Source: Clostridiales bacterium
GTDB lineage: Bacteria; Bacillota; Clostridia; Lachnospirales; WQUN01
DNA length: 43,095 bases
Assembly: GCA_031269465.1 (NCBI GenBank)
Contig: JAISZB010000093.1
Location: forward strand, 1-43,095
Direction: 5' to 3'
Both the position numbers and the translations under genes were made by a program. Within the stretch, counting starts at the first letter, position 1, and every line of letters begins with the position of its first letter. A model generated the notes under the pieces. That model worked only from the letters and a program-made list of their open reading frames with translations, did not search any database and was not told the origin of the DNA. Below, piece by piece: positions 17,078 to 26,585 of the stretch.

Positions 17078-19165
17078 GTGGCTGATAGAGCTTTCCCATT
17101 GGAGCGAACCAGAAATATTGGGATAATGGCGCATATCGATGCTGGGAAAACCACTCTTACCGAACGCATACTGTACTATACCGGCCGCAACTACAAGCTG
17201 GGCGAAACCCATGAGGGAACGACCACAATGGACTGGATGGAGCAGGAGCAAGAGAGGGGCATAACCATAACATCGGCCGCCACTACGACGCAGTGGGAAG
17301 ATCATAGAATCAACATAATCGACACGCCAGGGCACGTGGACTTTACAGTTGAGGTGGAGCGTTCGCTTCGCGTGCTCGACGGCGCGATTGCTGTATTTTG
17401 CGCCAAAGGCGGCGTGGAGCCCCAATCAGAAACCGTTTGGCGCCAAGCGGACAGGTACAATGTGCCGAGGATTGCGTTTGTAAATAAAATGGATATAATG
17501 GGCGCTGATTTCCTAAACGTCGTAGATATGATCAAGCAAAGGCTGGGCGCGAAGCCTACGCCTGTCCAGATACCTATAGGGACTGAGGACGCGTTTGTAG
17601 GCCTCATCGACCTGATGGACATGAAGGCTTACATTTACAACGACGATTTGGGGAAAGACGTGACCCAGGAAGACATACCGGAAGATTTCTTGGATGCGGC
17701 GGAGCAGATGCGCTTGGATATGGTAGAATCCATATCCGAAACCGATGACGCCTTGATGGAAAAATACCTATCTGGAGAAGAGCCGTCTGTCGAAGAGCTT
17801 AAAGCCGCTTTGAGAAGAGCCTGCATAAGCTGCGAGCTCACGCCTGTATTCTGCGGATCCGCATACAAGAACAAAGGCGTTCAGAAGTTGCTGGACGGCG
17901 TGGTTGAGTACATGCCCGCGCCTACAGACATCCCTTCCATTAAAGGGACGCTTCCCGGAAAAGACTCTCCCGTGGAGCGGCATTCATCGGATTCAGAGCC
18001 GTTTTCCGCCCTGGCTTTCAAAATAATGAATGATCCTTTCGTGGGCAAGCTGGCGTTTTTCAGAGTTTACTCCGGAGTCCTGGACTCCGGCTCCTATGTA
18101 TATAATTCCGTAAAAGGCAAGAAGGAAAGAATCGGCCGCATAGTCCAAATGCACGCCAACCACAGGGAAGACATCCTGAGGGTTTACGCCGGCGACATAG
18201 CGGCAGCCGTAGGCCTGAAAAACACAACGACAGGCGATACGCTCTGCTCTGAGGATCACGAGGTCATTCTTGAATCAATGAATTTTCCGGATCCGGTCAT
18301 ATCGGTCGCCATCGAACCTAAAACCAAAGCCGGACGCGACAAAATGGGCATAGCCTTGTCAAAGCTAGCTGAAGAGGATCCGACTTTCAAAACCTATACT
18401 GATCAAGATACCGGCCAGACAATTATATCGGGCATGGGCGAACTCCACTTGGAGATAATCGTAGATCGCCTCCTGCGCGAATTCAAAGTCGAAGCCAATG
18501 TAGGAAAGCCGCAGGTAGCCTATCGCGAAACAATTCGCAAAGCTGTCGAATCCGAAGGCAAGTATATACGGCAGTCCGGAGGCCACGGTCAATATGGGCA
18601 CTGCAAAGTCAGGTTCGAGCCGCTTGACGCCAACAACGCTGAAAAGCCCTACGAGTTCGCCAGCGCCATCGTTGGCGGCACTATTCCTAGGGAATACATC
18701 CCAGCAATCGACGACGGCATACAAGATGCCATGAAATCCGGCATTCTTGGCGGATATCCGGTTGTGGGAATAAAAGCGACCGTCTACGACGGCAGCTTCC
18801 ATGAGGTTGACTCATCTGAAATGGCATTTCATATAGCGGGTTCCATGGCGTTTAAAGATGCCATGAGAAAAGCGAATCCTGCGCTTCTCGAGCCGATAAT
18901 GAAAGTCAATGTAACCGTTCCTGAAGAATATATGGGGGACGTCATCGGAGACATCAACAGCAGAAGAGGCCACATCGAAGGCATGGAGGCCAGGAGCAAC
19001 GCCCAGGTCATCCACAGTTTCGTGCCATTGGCTGAAATGTTCGGCTACGCCACCGACTTGAGATCCAAAACCCAAGGCCGCGGCGTGTATGTGATGGAAG
19101 TAGACCATTACGAGCCTGTGCCTAAGGGCATTCAGGACAAGATTTCACTTAGCAAGGATGACTAG
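17078..19165 (+). CDS. fusA: Elongation factor G
   Basis: 695 residues. This translocation GTPase has P-loop AHIDAGKTT (18-26), the switch region [17 protein letters not shown] and NKMD, followed by domains II-V with the usual domain IV segment [15 protein letters not shown]. Start set at GTG 17078, 5 bases after GAGGAG, giving the family N-terminus [24 protein letters not shown] two codons earlier overlaps the ribosome site. Third gene of the str operon. Confidence 0.98.
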   Translation: MADRAFPLERTRNIGIMAHIDAGKTTLTERILYYTGRNYKLGETHEGTTTMDWMEQEQERGITITSAATTTQWEDHRINIIDTPGHVDFTVEVERSLRVLDGAIAVFCAKGGVEPQSETVWRQADRYNVPRIAFVNKMDIMGADFLNVVDMIKQRLGAKPTPVQIPIGTEDAFVGLIDLMDMKAYIYNDDLGKDVTQEDIPEDFLDAAEQMRLDMVESISETDDALMEKYLSGEEPSVEELKAALRRACISCELTPVFCGSAYKNKGVQKLLDGVVEYMPAPTDIPSIKGTLPGKDSPVERHSSDSEPFSALAFKIMNDPFVGKLAFFRVYSGVLDSGSYVYNSVKGKKERIGRIVQMHANHREDILRVYAGDIAAAVGLKNTTTGDTLCSEDHEVILESMNFPDPVISVAIEPKTKAGRDKMGIALSKLAEEDPTFKTYTDQDTGQTIISGMGELHLEIIVDRLLREFKVEANVGKPQVAYRETIRKAVESEGKYIRQSGGHGQYGHCKVRFEPLDANNAEKPYEFASAIVGGTIPREYIPAIDDGIQDAMKSGILGGYPVVGIKATVYDGSFHEVDSSEMAFHIAGSMAFKDAMRKANPALLEPIMKVNVTVPEEYMGDVIGDINSRRGHIEGMEARSNAQVIHSFVPLAEMFGYATDLRSKTQGRGVYVMEVDHYEPVPKGIQDKISLSKDD

Positions 19166-19179
19166 GCTTAAATAAACTC

Positions 19180-19207
19180 TTGATTTTATCATAAGTTGAT
19201 TTATAAT
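19180..19207 (+). promoter_or_regulatory. Internal promoter for tuf
   Basis: TTGATT (19180-19185), a 16-base spacer and TATAAT (19202-19207), starting 15 bases after the fusA stop. It would allow extra tuf transcription beyond that from the operon promoter. Confidence 0.7.
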
Positions 19208-19244
19208 GTTTTGTAGCAGCATGCTATGGTTGGCTTGACTACCC

Positions 19245-19270
19245 TGGCTGCCGCCGGAGGGCGGCGGCCA
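19245..19270 (+). other. GC-rich hairpin in the tuf leader
   Basis: An 11-bp stem (19245-19255 with 19260-19270, one G-U pair) with loop GGAG. It lies downstream of the tuf promoter and 12 bases before the AGGAGG of tuf, in the position of a 5'-end stabilising structure. Confidence 0.55.
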
Positions 19271-19295
19271 AGAAATACATTTTAGGAGGCACATT

Positions 19296-20489
19296 ATGGG
19301 AAAGGCAAAATTTGAAAGAACCAAGCCGCATGTCAATATCGGAACCATAGGCCACATCGACCATGGCAAAACCACTTTGACTGCAGCCATCACCAAAACT
19401 CTTCATGACAGGTATAAACTCGGCGAATTCGTCCCCTTCGACCGCATAGACAAAGCTCCTGAAGAGAGGGCAAGAGGCATCACCATCTCCACAACCCACG
19501 TGGAGTATGAAACTCCTAACAGGCACTATGCGCACGTCGACTGCCCAGGCCACGCCGACTATGTCAAAAACATGATCACCGGCGCAGCCCAGATGGACGG
19601 AGCGATCCTGGTTGTTGCCGCCACTGACGGCCCAATGGCCCAGACAAGGGAGCACATCCTTCTAGCCCGCCAGGTTAACGTTCCATGGATTGTAGTATTC
19701 ATGAACAAAGTTGACGCCGTAGACGACGATGAGCTCTTAGATCTCGTAGAGATGGAGATCCGCGATCTCCTGAATGAATATCAATTCCCGGGGGATGACA
19801 TCCCCGTAATCAGAGGCTCTGCTCTGCTTGCCCTTAAAGATACTTCAAGCGAGTGGGGCGATGGCATTTTGAAGCTCATGGAGGAAGTCGACACCTACAT
19901 TCCCACCCCTCCGCGCGAAAATGACAAGCCTTTCCTTATGCCTGTCGAAGACGTGTTCTCCATCACCGGCCGCGGCACAGTCGCAACTGGCAGAGTAGAG
20001 CGCGGAATGCTCAAGATTCAAGAGGAAGTTGAAATGGTCGGCCTCAACACCGAAAAGCGCAAAGTCGTTGTAACCGGGATTGAGATGTTTAAGAAGCTTC
20101 TTGACTCTGCTCAGGCTGGCGACAACATCGGCGTGCTCCTTCGCGGCGTTACGAGAACTGAAATTGAAAGAGGGCAGGTTTTGGCAAAGCCTGGATCAAT
20201 AACTCCTCACACCAAGTACACAGCGCAGGTTTATGTGCTGTCGGCCGAAGAGGGCGGACGCCACAAGCCCTTTTTCAACAACTACCGCCCGCAGTTCTAC
20301 TTTCGCACAACTGATGTGACCGGCGTCATCACCTTGCCTGAAGGCACAGAGATGTGCATGCCCGGCGACAACATCGAAATGACAATCGAGCTTATTACTC
20401 CGATCGCCATGGAGCAAGGCCTCAACTTCGCCATCCGCGAAGGCGGCAGGACTGTCGGAGCCGGCTCCGTTGTAAAGATACTCGTTTAA
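19296..20489 (+). CDS. tuf: Elongation factor Tu
   Basis: 397 residues. This GTPase delivers aminoacyl-tRNA. P-loop GHIDHGKT (19-26), ARGITI switch I, DCPGHADY, and NKVD in MNKVDAVDD; domains 2 and 3 are complete, ending VVKILV. AGGAGG stands 7 bases before the ATG. Last gene of the str operon, with its own promoter and followed by a strong terminator. The S10 operon does not follow, and this may not be the only tuf copy. Confidence 0.98.
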   Translation: MGKAKFERTKPHVNIGTIGHIDHGKTTLTAAITKTLHDRYKLGEFVPFDRIDKAPEERARGITISTTHVEYETPNRHYAHVDCPGHADYVKNMITGAAQMDGAILVVAATDGPMAQTREHILLARQVNVPWIVVFMNKVDAVDDDELLDLVEMEIRDLLNEYQFPGDDIPVIRGSALLALKDTSSEWGDGILKLMEEVDTYIPTPPRENDKPFLMPVEDVFSITGRGTVATGRVERGMLKIQEEVEMVGLNTEKRKVVVTGIEMFKKLLDSAQAGDNIGVLLRGVTRTEIERGQVLAKPGSITPHTKYTAQVYVLSAEEGGRHKPFFNNYRPQFYFRTTDVTGVITLPEGTEMCMPGDNIEMTIELITPIAMEQGLNFAIREGGRTVGAGSVVKILV

Positions 20490-20500
20490 TTCGATTCAAG

Positions 20501-20531
20501 GATGCAGCCTCTTTAGAGGTTGCATCTTTTT
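20501..20531 (+). terminator. Terminator of tuf/str operon
   Basis: The 12-bp stem GATGCAGCCTCT/AGAGGTTGCATC (one G-U) with a UU loop is followed by five U. It begins 11 bases after the tuf stop and abuts a copy of the dispersed repeat. Confidence 0.95.
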
Positions 20532-20640
20532 ATGCTGATTTGCGCCAGAAGACTCCTGTTTCAGCTTGATTATTCAGCGAGCGCGACTGACAACGGCATT
20601 TCTCCTTGAAAGCGGATAGTCAAGCTCCAAATAGGTTTAT
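20531..20640. repeat. Palindromic repeat, diverged copy after tuf
   Basis: It begins TATGCTGATTTGCG. It then carries TTTCAGCTTGATTATTCAGCGAGCGCG and, on the right, GGATAGTCAAGCTCCAAATAGG. The right terminal repeat is lost. Confidence 0.7.
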
Positions 20641-20717
20641 TTCAACAACGCGCTGCAATTGAAAGTGCCGACAACCCATCGCCTAATGTCTCAGAGCTAA
20701 AGCCCTTTGATATTTAA

Positions 20718-20852
20718 GGCGGGGGCTTGCGCTCAGAAATCCCCCGCCGGCTAGTGCTGTCGCTCTTAATTGCGCGACATGCTTTTAGCCTATAAAACGC
20801 TTAGTTATAGCCAAATAGGACTGTAGCGCAATTAAGACTGTCTGCACTAGCC
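20718..20852. other. Tandem inverted repeats, possible structured RNA
   Basis: Hairpin 20718-20725/20741-20748 (8 bp, GC-only) is directly followed by 27-base arms 20749-20775 and 20826-20852. These pair over 9 bp, then 6 unpaired positions, then 12 bp, enclosing a 50-base loop. No family recognised. Confidence 0.4.
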
Positions 20853-21224
20853 TAAGCCTAAAGTGGCTGTCCAAGAATGCATAGGCGAAGCAGGCAAGCA
20901 AGGCCGTGCGCATCAGCGGGCGGCGATCTGCGGCAGTGTTCCGGCAGTGGAGCATTAAGCGTCGGCACGCCGGGCGTTTGGCCTGAAACCTGTTGAGGCC
21001 CGAAATTATCCGCTTTCGGAGCGGCCGGAGGCGCCGCCCGGCCGAAAGGCGATATGGCGGGCGAGCAGCGGCAACCCGGGGCGAGAGCCGGGAATGATGC
21101 ATGCTGATTCGCATTGGGCGGTTCCAATTTTGAGGTTGGATTATGCAAAGCCAGGGGCTGCGCCGCGTGCGTACAAGGCCTTGGAATTGCATTGGCTAAT
21201 AGCAGCCAGCAGCGACAATTCCTT

Positions 21225-21266
21225 CAACATAAAAAAGCAGCCTTAATAGGCTGCTTTTTTATGTTG
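21225..21266. terminator. Orphan bidirectional terminator
   Basis: A perfect 18-bp stem with loop TTAATA. An A-run on the left arm and a T-run on the right arm make it work on both strands. No protein gene lies within 700 bases on the left (+) or ends at it from the right (-). Confidence 0.75.
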
Positions 21267-21295
21267 TGAAAATTAAGGTTTATATGACTGATCAT

Positions 21296-21490
21296 ATACT
21301 GATTTACAGACATATGCTCCTAATTATCACGCTATATAATGATTCGAGCGTCAAAATGATTTTCAGCTGCAATTGCTCTGCAAAAACAGCTTATATAAGC
21401 CATTCTCCAAAGCCTCTTTGTATCAAAACAGATTTTTGACGCCCGCCCGAATCATAATCAAACTTCAAAATAGGCATTTACATATGATGA
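21296..21490. repeat. Palindromic repeat block, long variant
   Basis: The left part begins TATACTGATTTACA. ATGATTCGAGCGTCAAAA (21339-21356) is mirrored at 21434-21455 with a 4-base insertion. The right part reads AATCAAACTTCAAAATAGGC then ACATATGA. The interior differs from other copies and has low GC. Confidence 0.5.
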
Positions 21491-22199
21491 TAAAGCAGGC
21501 ATATACAAAACAGCGCAAGTCTATATTATTCCGATTGGAATTAATAAGCAGTTTGCAAACAAGGCTTTCCGACAAAACTATACATGAATTAGCATGATGC
21601 TGCCAAACAGCAGAATTCTCGTTTCTAAAAAAACATAACCGCACGCCATACTGATTTGCATATGAAGCTGACTTTTTGAGCTTGATAGGCAACGTCTTTG
21701 CAAACAGATATAAATGCCTCTTGGCGCGGACTTGATTCCAGATTTATGTACTTCTAAATCCCTCCTCCTCCAAGCTTTTGCAATGCTTCTAAACGCTTTG
21801 CTTAAAAGCGCTCGAGAAGAGCTTTAAAAAGGCGGAATATGGTTAGAATAACACATTGTGCGGGGAAGCGGAAATCAAAAGCGGTTCTTTTGATCCATGA
21901 GCGCATCGCAGGCATGAATAGGATCTGAGTCATTAAATGCGCAAAGAATCAATCAAGGATTCGGTTTGAAATGCTGATTTGTAAATGAAACCGCCTATTT
22001 TGAGATTTGATTATGCTGATTCTCACTCAAGCTAAAACAGATGCATTTGGCTGCAAATAGGCATATATGCTGATGCACAGAAATATGCGCAGATTTTAGG
22101 GCTGGACTTTCCTTTGAAAGGTTGCATGGCGTAAAAACGGATGACTCAGCTCTATAATCAGAGCACTAGATCAATTGGCGTAGGAAAGGAGAGCTTATC

Positions 22200-23477
22200 A
22201 TGAGTATGCCACAGACCATAGAAAAGTCGCAGGCTATAAATGCAGTGCCTGTAGGCGAGGGCATGAGGCTTCATTTTTTACATTCTACCAAGTTCAAGAC
22301 GGCCATTTTCTGCGTACTGCTCAGAAGATCCCTGACAAGGGAAGATGCCACGCTAAACGCCCTTTTGCCGGGAGTCCTTCGCCGGGGAACATCAAAGCAT
22401 GATACTATCGGAAAGATCAATGCCGTCATGGAGGATCTGTACGGTGGCGTCTTCGACTGCCAAACAATCAAAAAAGGGGAGCAGCAGCTTATTCAGTTCT
22501 ACTTCGAAGGCTTGACCTTCCATGACAATTTCTACAGAGGATTGGAGTTTGTTAAGGAGGCCATGCTAAGCCCCCTGACTATAAACGGCGCCTTCAAGGA
22601 CTCCTACTGCGCAGGCGCCGTCAACAGCCTCAAAGACGATATTTCGTCTTTAATTAACAACAAAGCGGAATACGCTAAAGAACGCCTCTTCGAATGCATG
22701 TGCAAAAACGAGCCGTTCGGGATTTCGGCTGACGGCTATATCGAAGACTTGGCATTTGCAAAAGCGCCTGAGCTTTACAAGCATTACATGAAGATCTTGG
22801 ACGCTTCTCCCATTGAGTTCGTCTGCTTGGGAAACCTAGACTCGGATGAGCTTCAAGATAAAGTCAAATCGCTTTTTGACAGGCCATTTGGAAGAAAGGC
22901 GATATCCGTTCCGCCGTCTGCGCAGATCAGGTACTCGCCTAAGCCAATAGACATCTACAGGGAGAATCTGAATTCATCGCAGGGAAAGATATGCATCGGG
23001 CTGCGAGCCGAAGTCCAGAGCGTAGGGCCGGACTTTCCAGCTATGCTTCTCCTGAACGAAATCCTGGGCTCGGGTCCAAATTCAAAGCTCTTCACGCGCC
23101 TGAGAGAGAAGGAAAGCCTTTGCTACTATGTGAATTCGGTTTTTTACAGATTCAAATCTATAATACTCATTCAGTCCGGAGTGGCGCCTGAGAACTTCGG
23201 CAGGATGCTGGATCTGGCCATTCAGGAGATAGACGACATCAAATGCGGGAAAATCTCAGAAGCGGAGTGGGGGAACGCCCGAAAAAGCTTGATTAACAGG
23301 TTGAGGGGCGGGCAAGACTATCCGTCTGCGGCAATTGATTTCTACACAGTCCAGCATCTGCTGGGAGATACGGATACCGCAAATGACGTAATCGAAAAAA
23401 TCGAAAAAGTGGCGCTGGAAGACATCTCGCGCCTGGCGGGAACCCTGTATGCAGATGCGGCGTTCGAACTTTCCTGA
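22200..23477 (+). CDS. ymfF: M16-family peptidase homologue YmfF, inactive-type
   Basis: 425 residues with the two-lobed M16 (insulinase/pitrilysin) fold. At the place of the zinc motif HxxEH it reads LNALLPGVLRRGTSKH, so zinc ligands and catalytic Glu are absent. This is typical of YmfF (also written YfmF in databases), the non-catalytic partner of YmfH. In B. subtilis the pair is linked to 5-aminopentanol modification of EF-P. The C-terminal lobe shows LNEILGSGPNSKLFTRLREKESLCYYVNS, the usual M16 R/Y segment. AGGAG precedes ATG 22200. ymfH follows after 11 bases, so they are one operon. Confidence 0.88.
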   Translation: MSMPQTIEKSQAINAVPVGEGMRLHFLHSTKFKTAIFCVLLRRSLTREDATLNALLPGVLRRGTSKHDTIGKINAVMEDLYGGVFDCQTIKKGEQQLIQFYFEGLTFHDNFYRGLEFVKEAMLSPLTINGAFKDSYCAGAVNSLKDDISSLINNKAEYAKERLFECMCKNEPFGISADGYIEDLAFAKAPELYKHYMKILDASPIEFVCLGNLDSDELQDKVKSLFDRPFGRKAISVPPSAQIRYSPKPIDIYRENLNSSQGKICIGLRAEVQSVGPDFPAMLLLNEILGSGPNSKLFTRLREKESLCYYVNSVFYRFKSIILIQSGVAPENFGRMLDLAIQEIDDIKCGKISEAEWGNARKSLINRLRGGQDYPSAAIDFYTVQHLLGDTDTANDVIEKIEKVALEDISRLAGTLYADAAFELS

Positions 23478-23488
23478 GGAGGGATCAA

Positions 23489-24778
23489 ATGGAAGAGATG
23501 AAGAGCAACGCTTTGCTGGGCGAAAATATATTCATAGACAGGTTGCCTTCAGGCATCAAATGTTATATAATTCCAAAGAGCGGATATGTTGAGAAGCAGG
23601 CGATGCTTGCCGTGCGATACGGATCAGCCGACAGCTCCTATCAAATCGACGGGCGACGGCTGGAAGCGCCTGAAGGCATGGCGCATTTCCTCGAGCACAA
23701 GATGTTTGAAGATGATAAAATGGCAGTCTTCGAACAATTCACTATGCAAGGCGCGAGCGTCAACGCTTTCACAACCTATACGCATACAGCCTACTATTTT
23801 AGCTGCATAGACAATTTTTACGAAAATCTCGGGCTGCTTATGGATTTCGTGCAAAAACCGCACTTCACCGACGCGAATGTCGAGAAGGAAAAAGGCATCA
23901 TAGCGCAGGAGATTCAGATGTATTCCGACAATCCCAGCTGGAAGGTCTACATGAACCTCAATCAAGCCCTATATCACCAAGGGCCGTTGAGAGACAACAT
24001 AGCGGGGACGCTGGAGTCGATACAAGAGATAACAAAGGAGCTTCTCCTTGAAAACTACAACGCTTTTTATCATCCTTCCAACATGGCTCTTATTTGCGTA
24101 GGGGATCTGGATCCTGTTAAAATTTTCCAAACAGTGAATGAAGGCTTCATGGAAAAGCCCGCCCGCGTTGCTGGCAGGATCTTTGGCGAAGAGCCGGCAT
24201 GCGCCAAAATGAGCTATATTGAGGAAAAGCTTTCCGTCTCAATGCCTCTTTTCGAGTTTGGCTTCAAGGAGACTGATTTCAAGTCAGGTTTGGCGGGAAA
24301 AATCGCAAGCTCAAAAATACTGGCTGATATAATAGCAGGAGAAAGCTCTCCTCTTTATGTCTCCATGTATGATGAGGGCTTAATAGACGATTCTTTCGCT
24401 ATGGACTACCTATGCGGCTCTTTCTACGGCGCTACGATATTCTCCGGCGCATCCAGGGATCCGATCAGGGTCAGGGGCCTTTTAATGGCGGAGATAAGCC
24501 GCCTCGCGCAAGAAGGCATTGACCCTTCCCGATTTGCAGCCGCAAAGCGCAAGCATCTAGGCAAGTACATCAGGAGCTTTAATATGATAGACCACATAGG
24601 GGTAAATCAGGTTGACCTTTTTTCGAAGGATTTGGATCTGTTCGATCTGATGGACGCATTCCAGTCAGCTTCCATCCCGGATGCGCAGTCAAGGTTGAAC
24701 AACCATTTCTTGGAAGAATCGTCCGCTCTGTCAGTGGTGTCGCCAATGGATCCTTGCCTGCGCGCGGCGGCGAAATAA
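23489..24778 (+). CDS. ymfH: M16-family zinc peptidase YmfH
   Basis: 429 residues. The inverted zinc-binding motif HFLEH (His66, Glu69, His70) and the downstream third ligand in NVEKEKGIIAQEI are intact, so this is the catalytic member of the YmfF/YmfH pair. GAGGAGGG lies 7 bases before the ATG and only 11 bases separate it from ymfF. No signal peptide; cytoplasmic. Association with EF-P modification follows from the B. subtilis family, not from this sequence; no efp gene is in the window. lgt follows 81 bases later on the same strand. Confidence 0.9.
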   Translation: MEEMKSNALLGENIFIDRLPSGIKCYIIPKSGYVEKQAMLAVRYGSADSSYQIDGRRLEAPEGMAHFLEHKMFEDDKMAVFEQFTMQGASVNAFTTYTHTAYYFSCIDNFYENLGLLMDFVQKPHFTDANVEKEKGIIAQEIQMYSDNPSWKVYMNLNQALYHQGPLRDNIAGTLESIQEITKELLLENYNAFYHPSNMALICVGDLDPVKIFQTVNEGFMEKPARVAGRIFGEEPACAKMSYIEEKLSVSMPLFEFGFKETDFKSGLAGKIASSKILADIIAGESSPLYVSMYDEGLIDDSFAMDYLCGSFYGATIFSGASRDPIRVRGLLMAEISRLAQEGIDPSRFAAAKRKHLGKYIRSFNMIDHIGVNQVDLFSKDLDLFDLMDAFQSASIPDAQSRLNNHFLEESSALSVVSPMDPCLRAAAK

Positions 24779-24859
24779 ACGAAAAGCTTTTTAGAATCCG
24801 AATTGTCCCGTCCATTAAGGGCATTTCGGATTCGAAAAGCGAACTTTGGGGGTATGTAA

Positions 24860-25741
24860 ATGACCAATCAAGCGCCTGAAATCTCCTTTCCAAATTTAGG
24901 GCTGGAAATATACCGCCTCCCTAAAGAGGCCTTCACAATCGCCGGCTTCTCAATCTATTGGTACAGCATATTCATCGTGCTTGGCGTTGCGGCAGGCGCG
25001 CTCCTGGCTGTCGCGGAAGCCAAGAGGATAGGCCAGAATCCGGAAATCTACATGGATTTCCTCTTCTATGTCCTGATAACCAGCCTAATCGGCGCAAGAT
25101 TGTATTATGTGGTATTCTCCTGGGACAACTACAAGGACAATCTGCTGAAGATCTTCGCTTTCAGGGAAGGCGGGCTGGCCATATACGGAGGAGTCATCGC
25201 CGCGCTTCTGACAGCCATAATTTATACAAGAATAAAGAAGCTGGAATTCTGGAAATTCGCGGACGTCTGCGGGCCTTGCCTGGTAATGGGGCAAGCCATA
25301 GGACGGTGGGGCAATTTCTTCAACCGCGAGGTATTCGGGCATTACACAGATTCCCTTTTAGCCATGCGCTACCTCAAAGACACGGTATCCGTGATACCGC
25401 CAAGCGTATTGGAAAACATAGTCATTGAAAACGGATCCCAGTACATCCAAGTTCAGCCAACCTTCTTGTATGAATCCCTTTGGAACCTCTTCGTGTTCTT
25501 CATCCTGACATGGCTTAAGAGGCATAAAAAGATGGACGGAGAGGTAATCCTCGGATACTTTTTCGGATACGGCATCGGAAGGTTCATCATTGAAGGGATT
25601 CGAACCGACCAGCTTCCGCTTTTTGGCACCGGCTTGCCGGTGTCGCAAGTCCTAAGCGCCGTCTTAGTCATCGGAAGCGCCGCTGTGTTTGCTATGAGGC
25701 GGCATAGAGGCAATGAAAAGAATATCTCCCCCAGATCATAA
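24860..25741 (+). CDS. lgt: Prolipoprotein diacylglyceryl transferase
   Basis: 293 residues, about seven membrane segments. It transfers diacylglycerol from phosphatidylglycerol to the lipobox cysteine of prolipoproteins. The signature GRWGNFFNREVFG is at 148-160. The GGLAIYGG segment (104-111) carries Tyr where the E. coli enzyme has its essential His103, a difference I believe is usual in Firmicutes. FGYGIGRFIIEGIRTDQL forms the conserved C-terminal part. GGGGGT lies upstream of the ATG. Co-directional with ymfFH and possibly cotranscribed. No terminator separates it from the rpsO promoter. Confidence 0.96.
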   Translation: MTNQAPEISFPNLGLEIYRLPKEAFTIAGFSIYWYSIFIVLGVAAGALLAVAEAKRIGQNPEIYMDFLFYVLITSLIGARLYYVVFSWDNYKDNLLKIFAFREGGLAIYGGVIAALLTAIIYTRIKKLEFWKFADVCGPCLVMGQAIGRWGNFFNREVFGHYTDSLLAMRYLKDTVSVIPPSVLENIVIENGSQYIQVQPTFLYESLWNLFVFFILTWLKRHKKMDGEVILGYFFGYGIGRFIIEGIRTDQLPLFGTGLPVSQVLSAVLVIGSAAVFAMRRHRGNEKNISPRS

Positions 25742-25746
25742 AAATG

Positions 25747-25775
25747 TTGTAAAGGCTTGCTCTGTATGTTATACT
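25747..25775 (+). promoter_or_regulatory. Sigma-A promoter for rpsO
   Basis: TTGTAA (25747-25752), 17-base spacer, TATACT (25770-25775). The leader to rpsO would be about 340 bases and contains a palindromic repeat copy. Confidence 0.7.
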
Positions 25776-25901
25776 CTTTTAGACTGCTTGAGGAAATATC
25801 TTTTTCTGGGTTTACTCTAATTTATCGGATTGAATCAGAGCCATTTCCTAAAGGCGGTCTAATTCCGGCGCGTTGAAAAGTCCATCAGCAGGGGTTGCGC
25901 C

Positions 25902-25990
25902 TATACCGATGCATATTATTTTCTATCCGCTTTTGGAGCCTGATTATCCAATGGTTAAATGGATAATCAGGCTCCAAAGTCAGTGCATCC
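25902..25990. repeat. Palindromic repeat copy inside the rpsO leader
   Basis: It begins TATACCGATGCAT. A perfect 19-bp stem (25932-25950 with 25960-25978) around GGAGCCTGATTATCCA encloses a 9-base loop. Both arms carry the same C-for-T change relative to other copies (GGAGCC versus GGAGCT, mirrored), which keeps the pairing. It lies in the transcribed leader of rpsO. Confidence 0.8.
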
Positions 25991-26120
25991 GCTTTAAAAG
26001 CTCTTTATGCAGGCTTTTCTGCCTTCAAAGACGGCAAGGCGCCAGGAAAATATACCTATGCCAGGAAAATGGAATCTCCGGCCTTTTCTTAGCAGAGGTG
26101 AAAAAAATCAGGAGGATGTT

Positions 26121-26378
26121 ATGTTAGACAAGAAAAGCATCATCGCCAAATACGGCAGAAAAGAAAACGACACCGGTTCACCTGAAGTCCAAGTAGCTCT
26201 TTTGACTGAGCGCATCAATCACCTTACGGAACACCTAAGGCTTCATCCCAAAGATTTCCATTCAAGACGCGGTTTGCTCAAAATGGTAGGGCAGCGCAAA
26301 GGCTTGCTCAATTACATCAAGCAGGGCGATGTCGTCAAGTACCGGGCGCTTATTGGGGAGCTTGGCTTGAGAAAATAG
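26121..26378 (+). CDS. rpsO: 30S ribosomal protein S15
   Basis: 85 residues, slightly short of the usual 88-89. This primary 16S rRNA-binding protein has [22 protein letters not shown] and [25 protein letters not shown], both strongly conserved. AGGAGG precedes ATG 26121 by 5 bases. The rpsO-pnp order is the classic bacterial one. Confidence 0.97.
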   Translation: MLDKKSIIAKYGRKENDTGSPEVQVALLTERINHLTEHLRLHPKDFHSRRGLLKMVGQRKGLLNYIKQGDVVKYRALIGELGLRK

Positions 26379-26401
26379 AGGTTTCCGCCGCTTTGGATTT
26401 T

Positions 26402-26430
26402 TATGCTGTTTGCGAGTGCAAATCAGCATA
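26402..26430. repeat. Mini-palindrome made of the repeat's outer arms only
   Basis: TATGCTGTTTGC and TGCAAATCAGCATA face each other across a 3-base gap, 24 bases after the rpsO stop. It looks like a deletion product of the larger palindromic element. Confidence 0.65.
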
Positions 26431-26448
26431 GAATGCTATAAAAATCGA

Positions 26449-26492
26449 GGTGAAAATGAAGGAAATGAATATCCATTTCTTTCATTTTTACC
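26449..26492 (+). other. Long hairpin in the rpsO-pnp gap
   Basis: The 19-base arms 26449-26467 and 26474-26492 pair completely (two G-U) with loop AATATC. There is no U-run after it. In E. coli a comparable hairpin before pnp is cut by RNase III and mediates PNPase autocontrol; a similar role here is inference. Confidence 0.6.
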
Positions 26493-26585
26493 TTTGTCTT
26501 GGGCATCCCAAACCAAGGATTGCGAGGCTCAGAGCAAATGCGCATCTGCAGCCTATTTTTTTAAAACATACGAAAGGGGCTATTT

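Larger units (their letters stand above)
20641..22199. other. 1.5-kb gene-free region with RNA-like structure and repeat debris
   Basis: No gene with a ribosome site or recognisable product is present. From left to right: hairpin GGCGGGGG/CCCCCGCC (20718-20748), a long imperfect inverted repeat (20749-20775 with 20826-20852), an orphan bidirectional terminator (21225-21266), a palindromic block at 21296-21490, and further repeat fragments at about 21650-21690 and 21969-22080. A TATAAT (about 22153-22158) upstream of ymfF may be its -10 box, without a good -35. Confidence 0.5.

Noticed and set aside
20785-21192. 135-codon frame on the minus strand after tuf
   Set aside because: Low-complexity Arg-rich translation covering an inverted repeat; no ribosome site.
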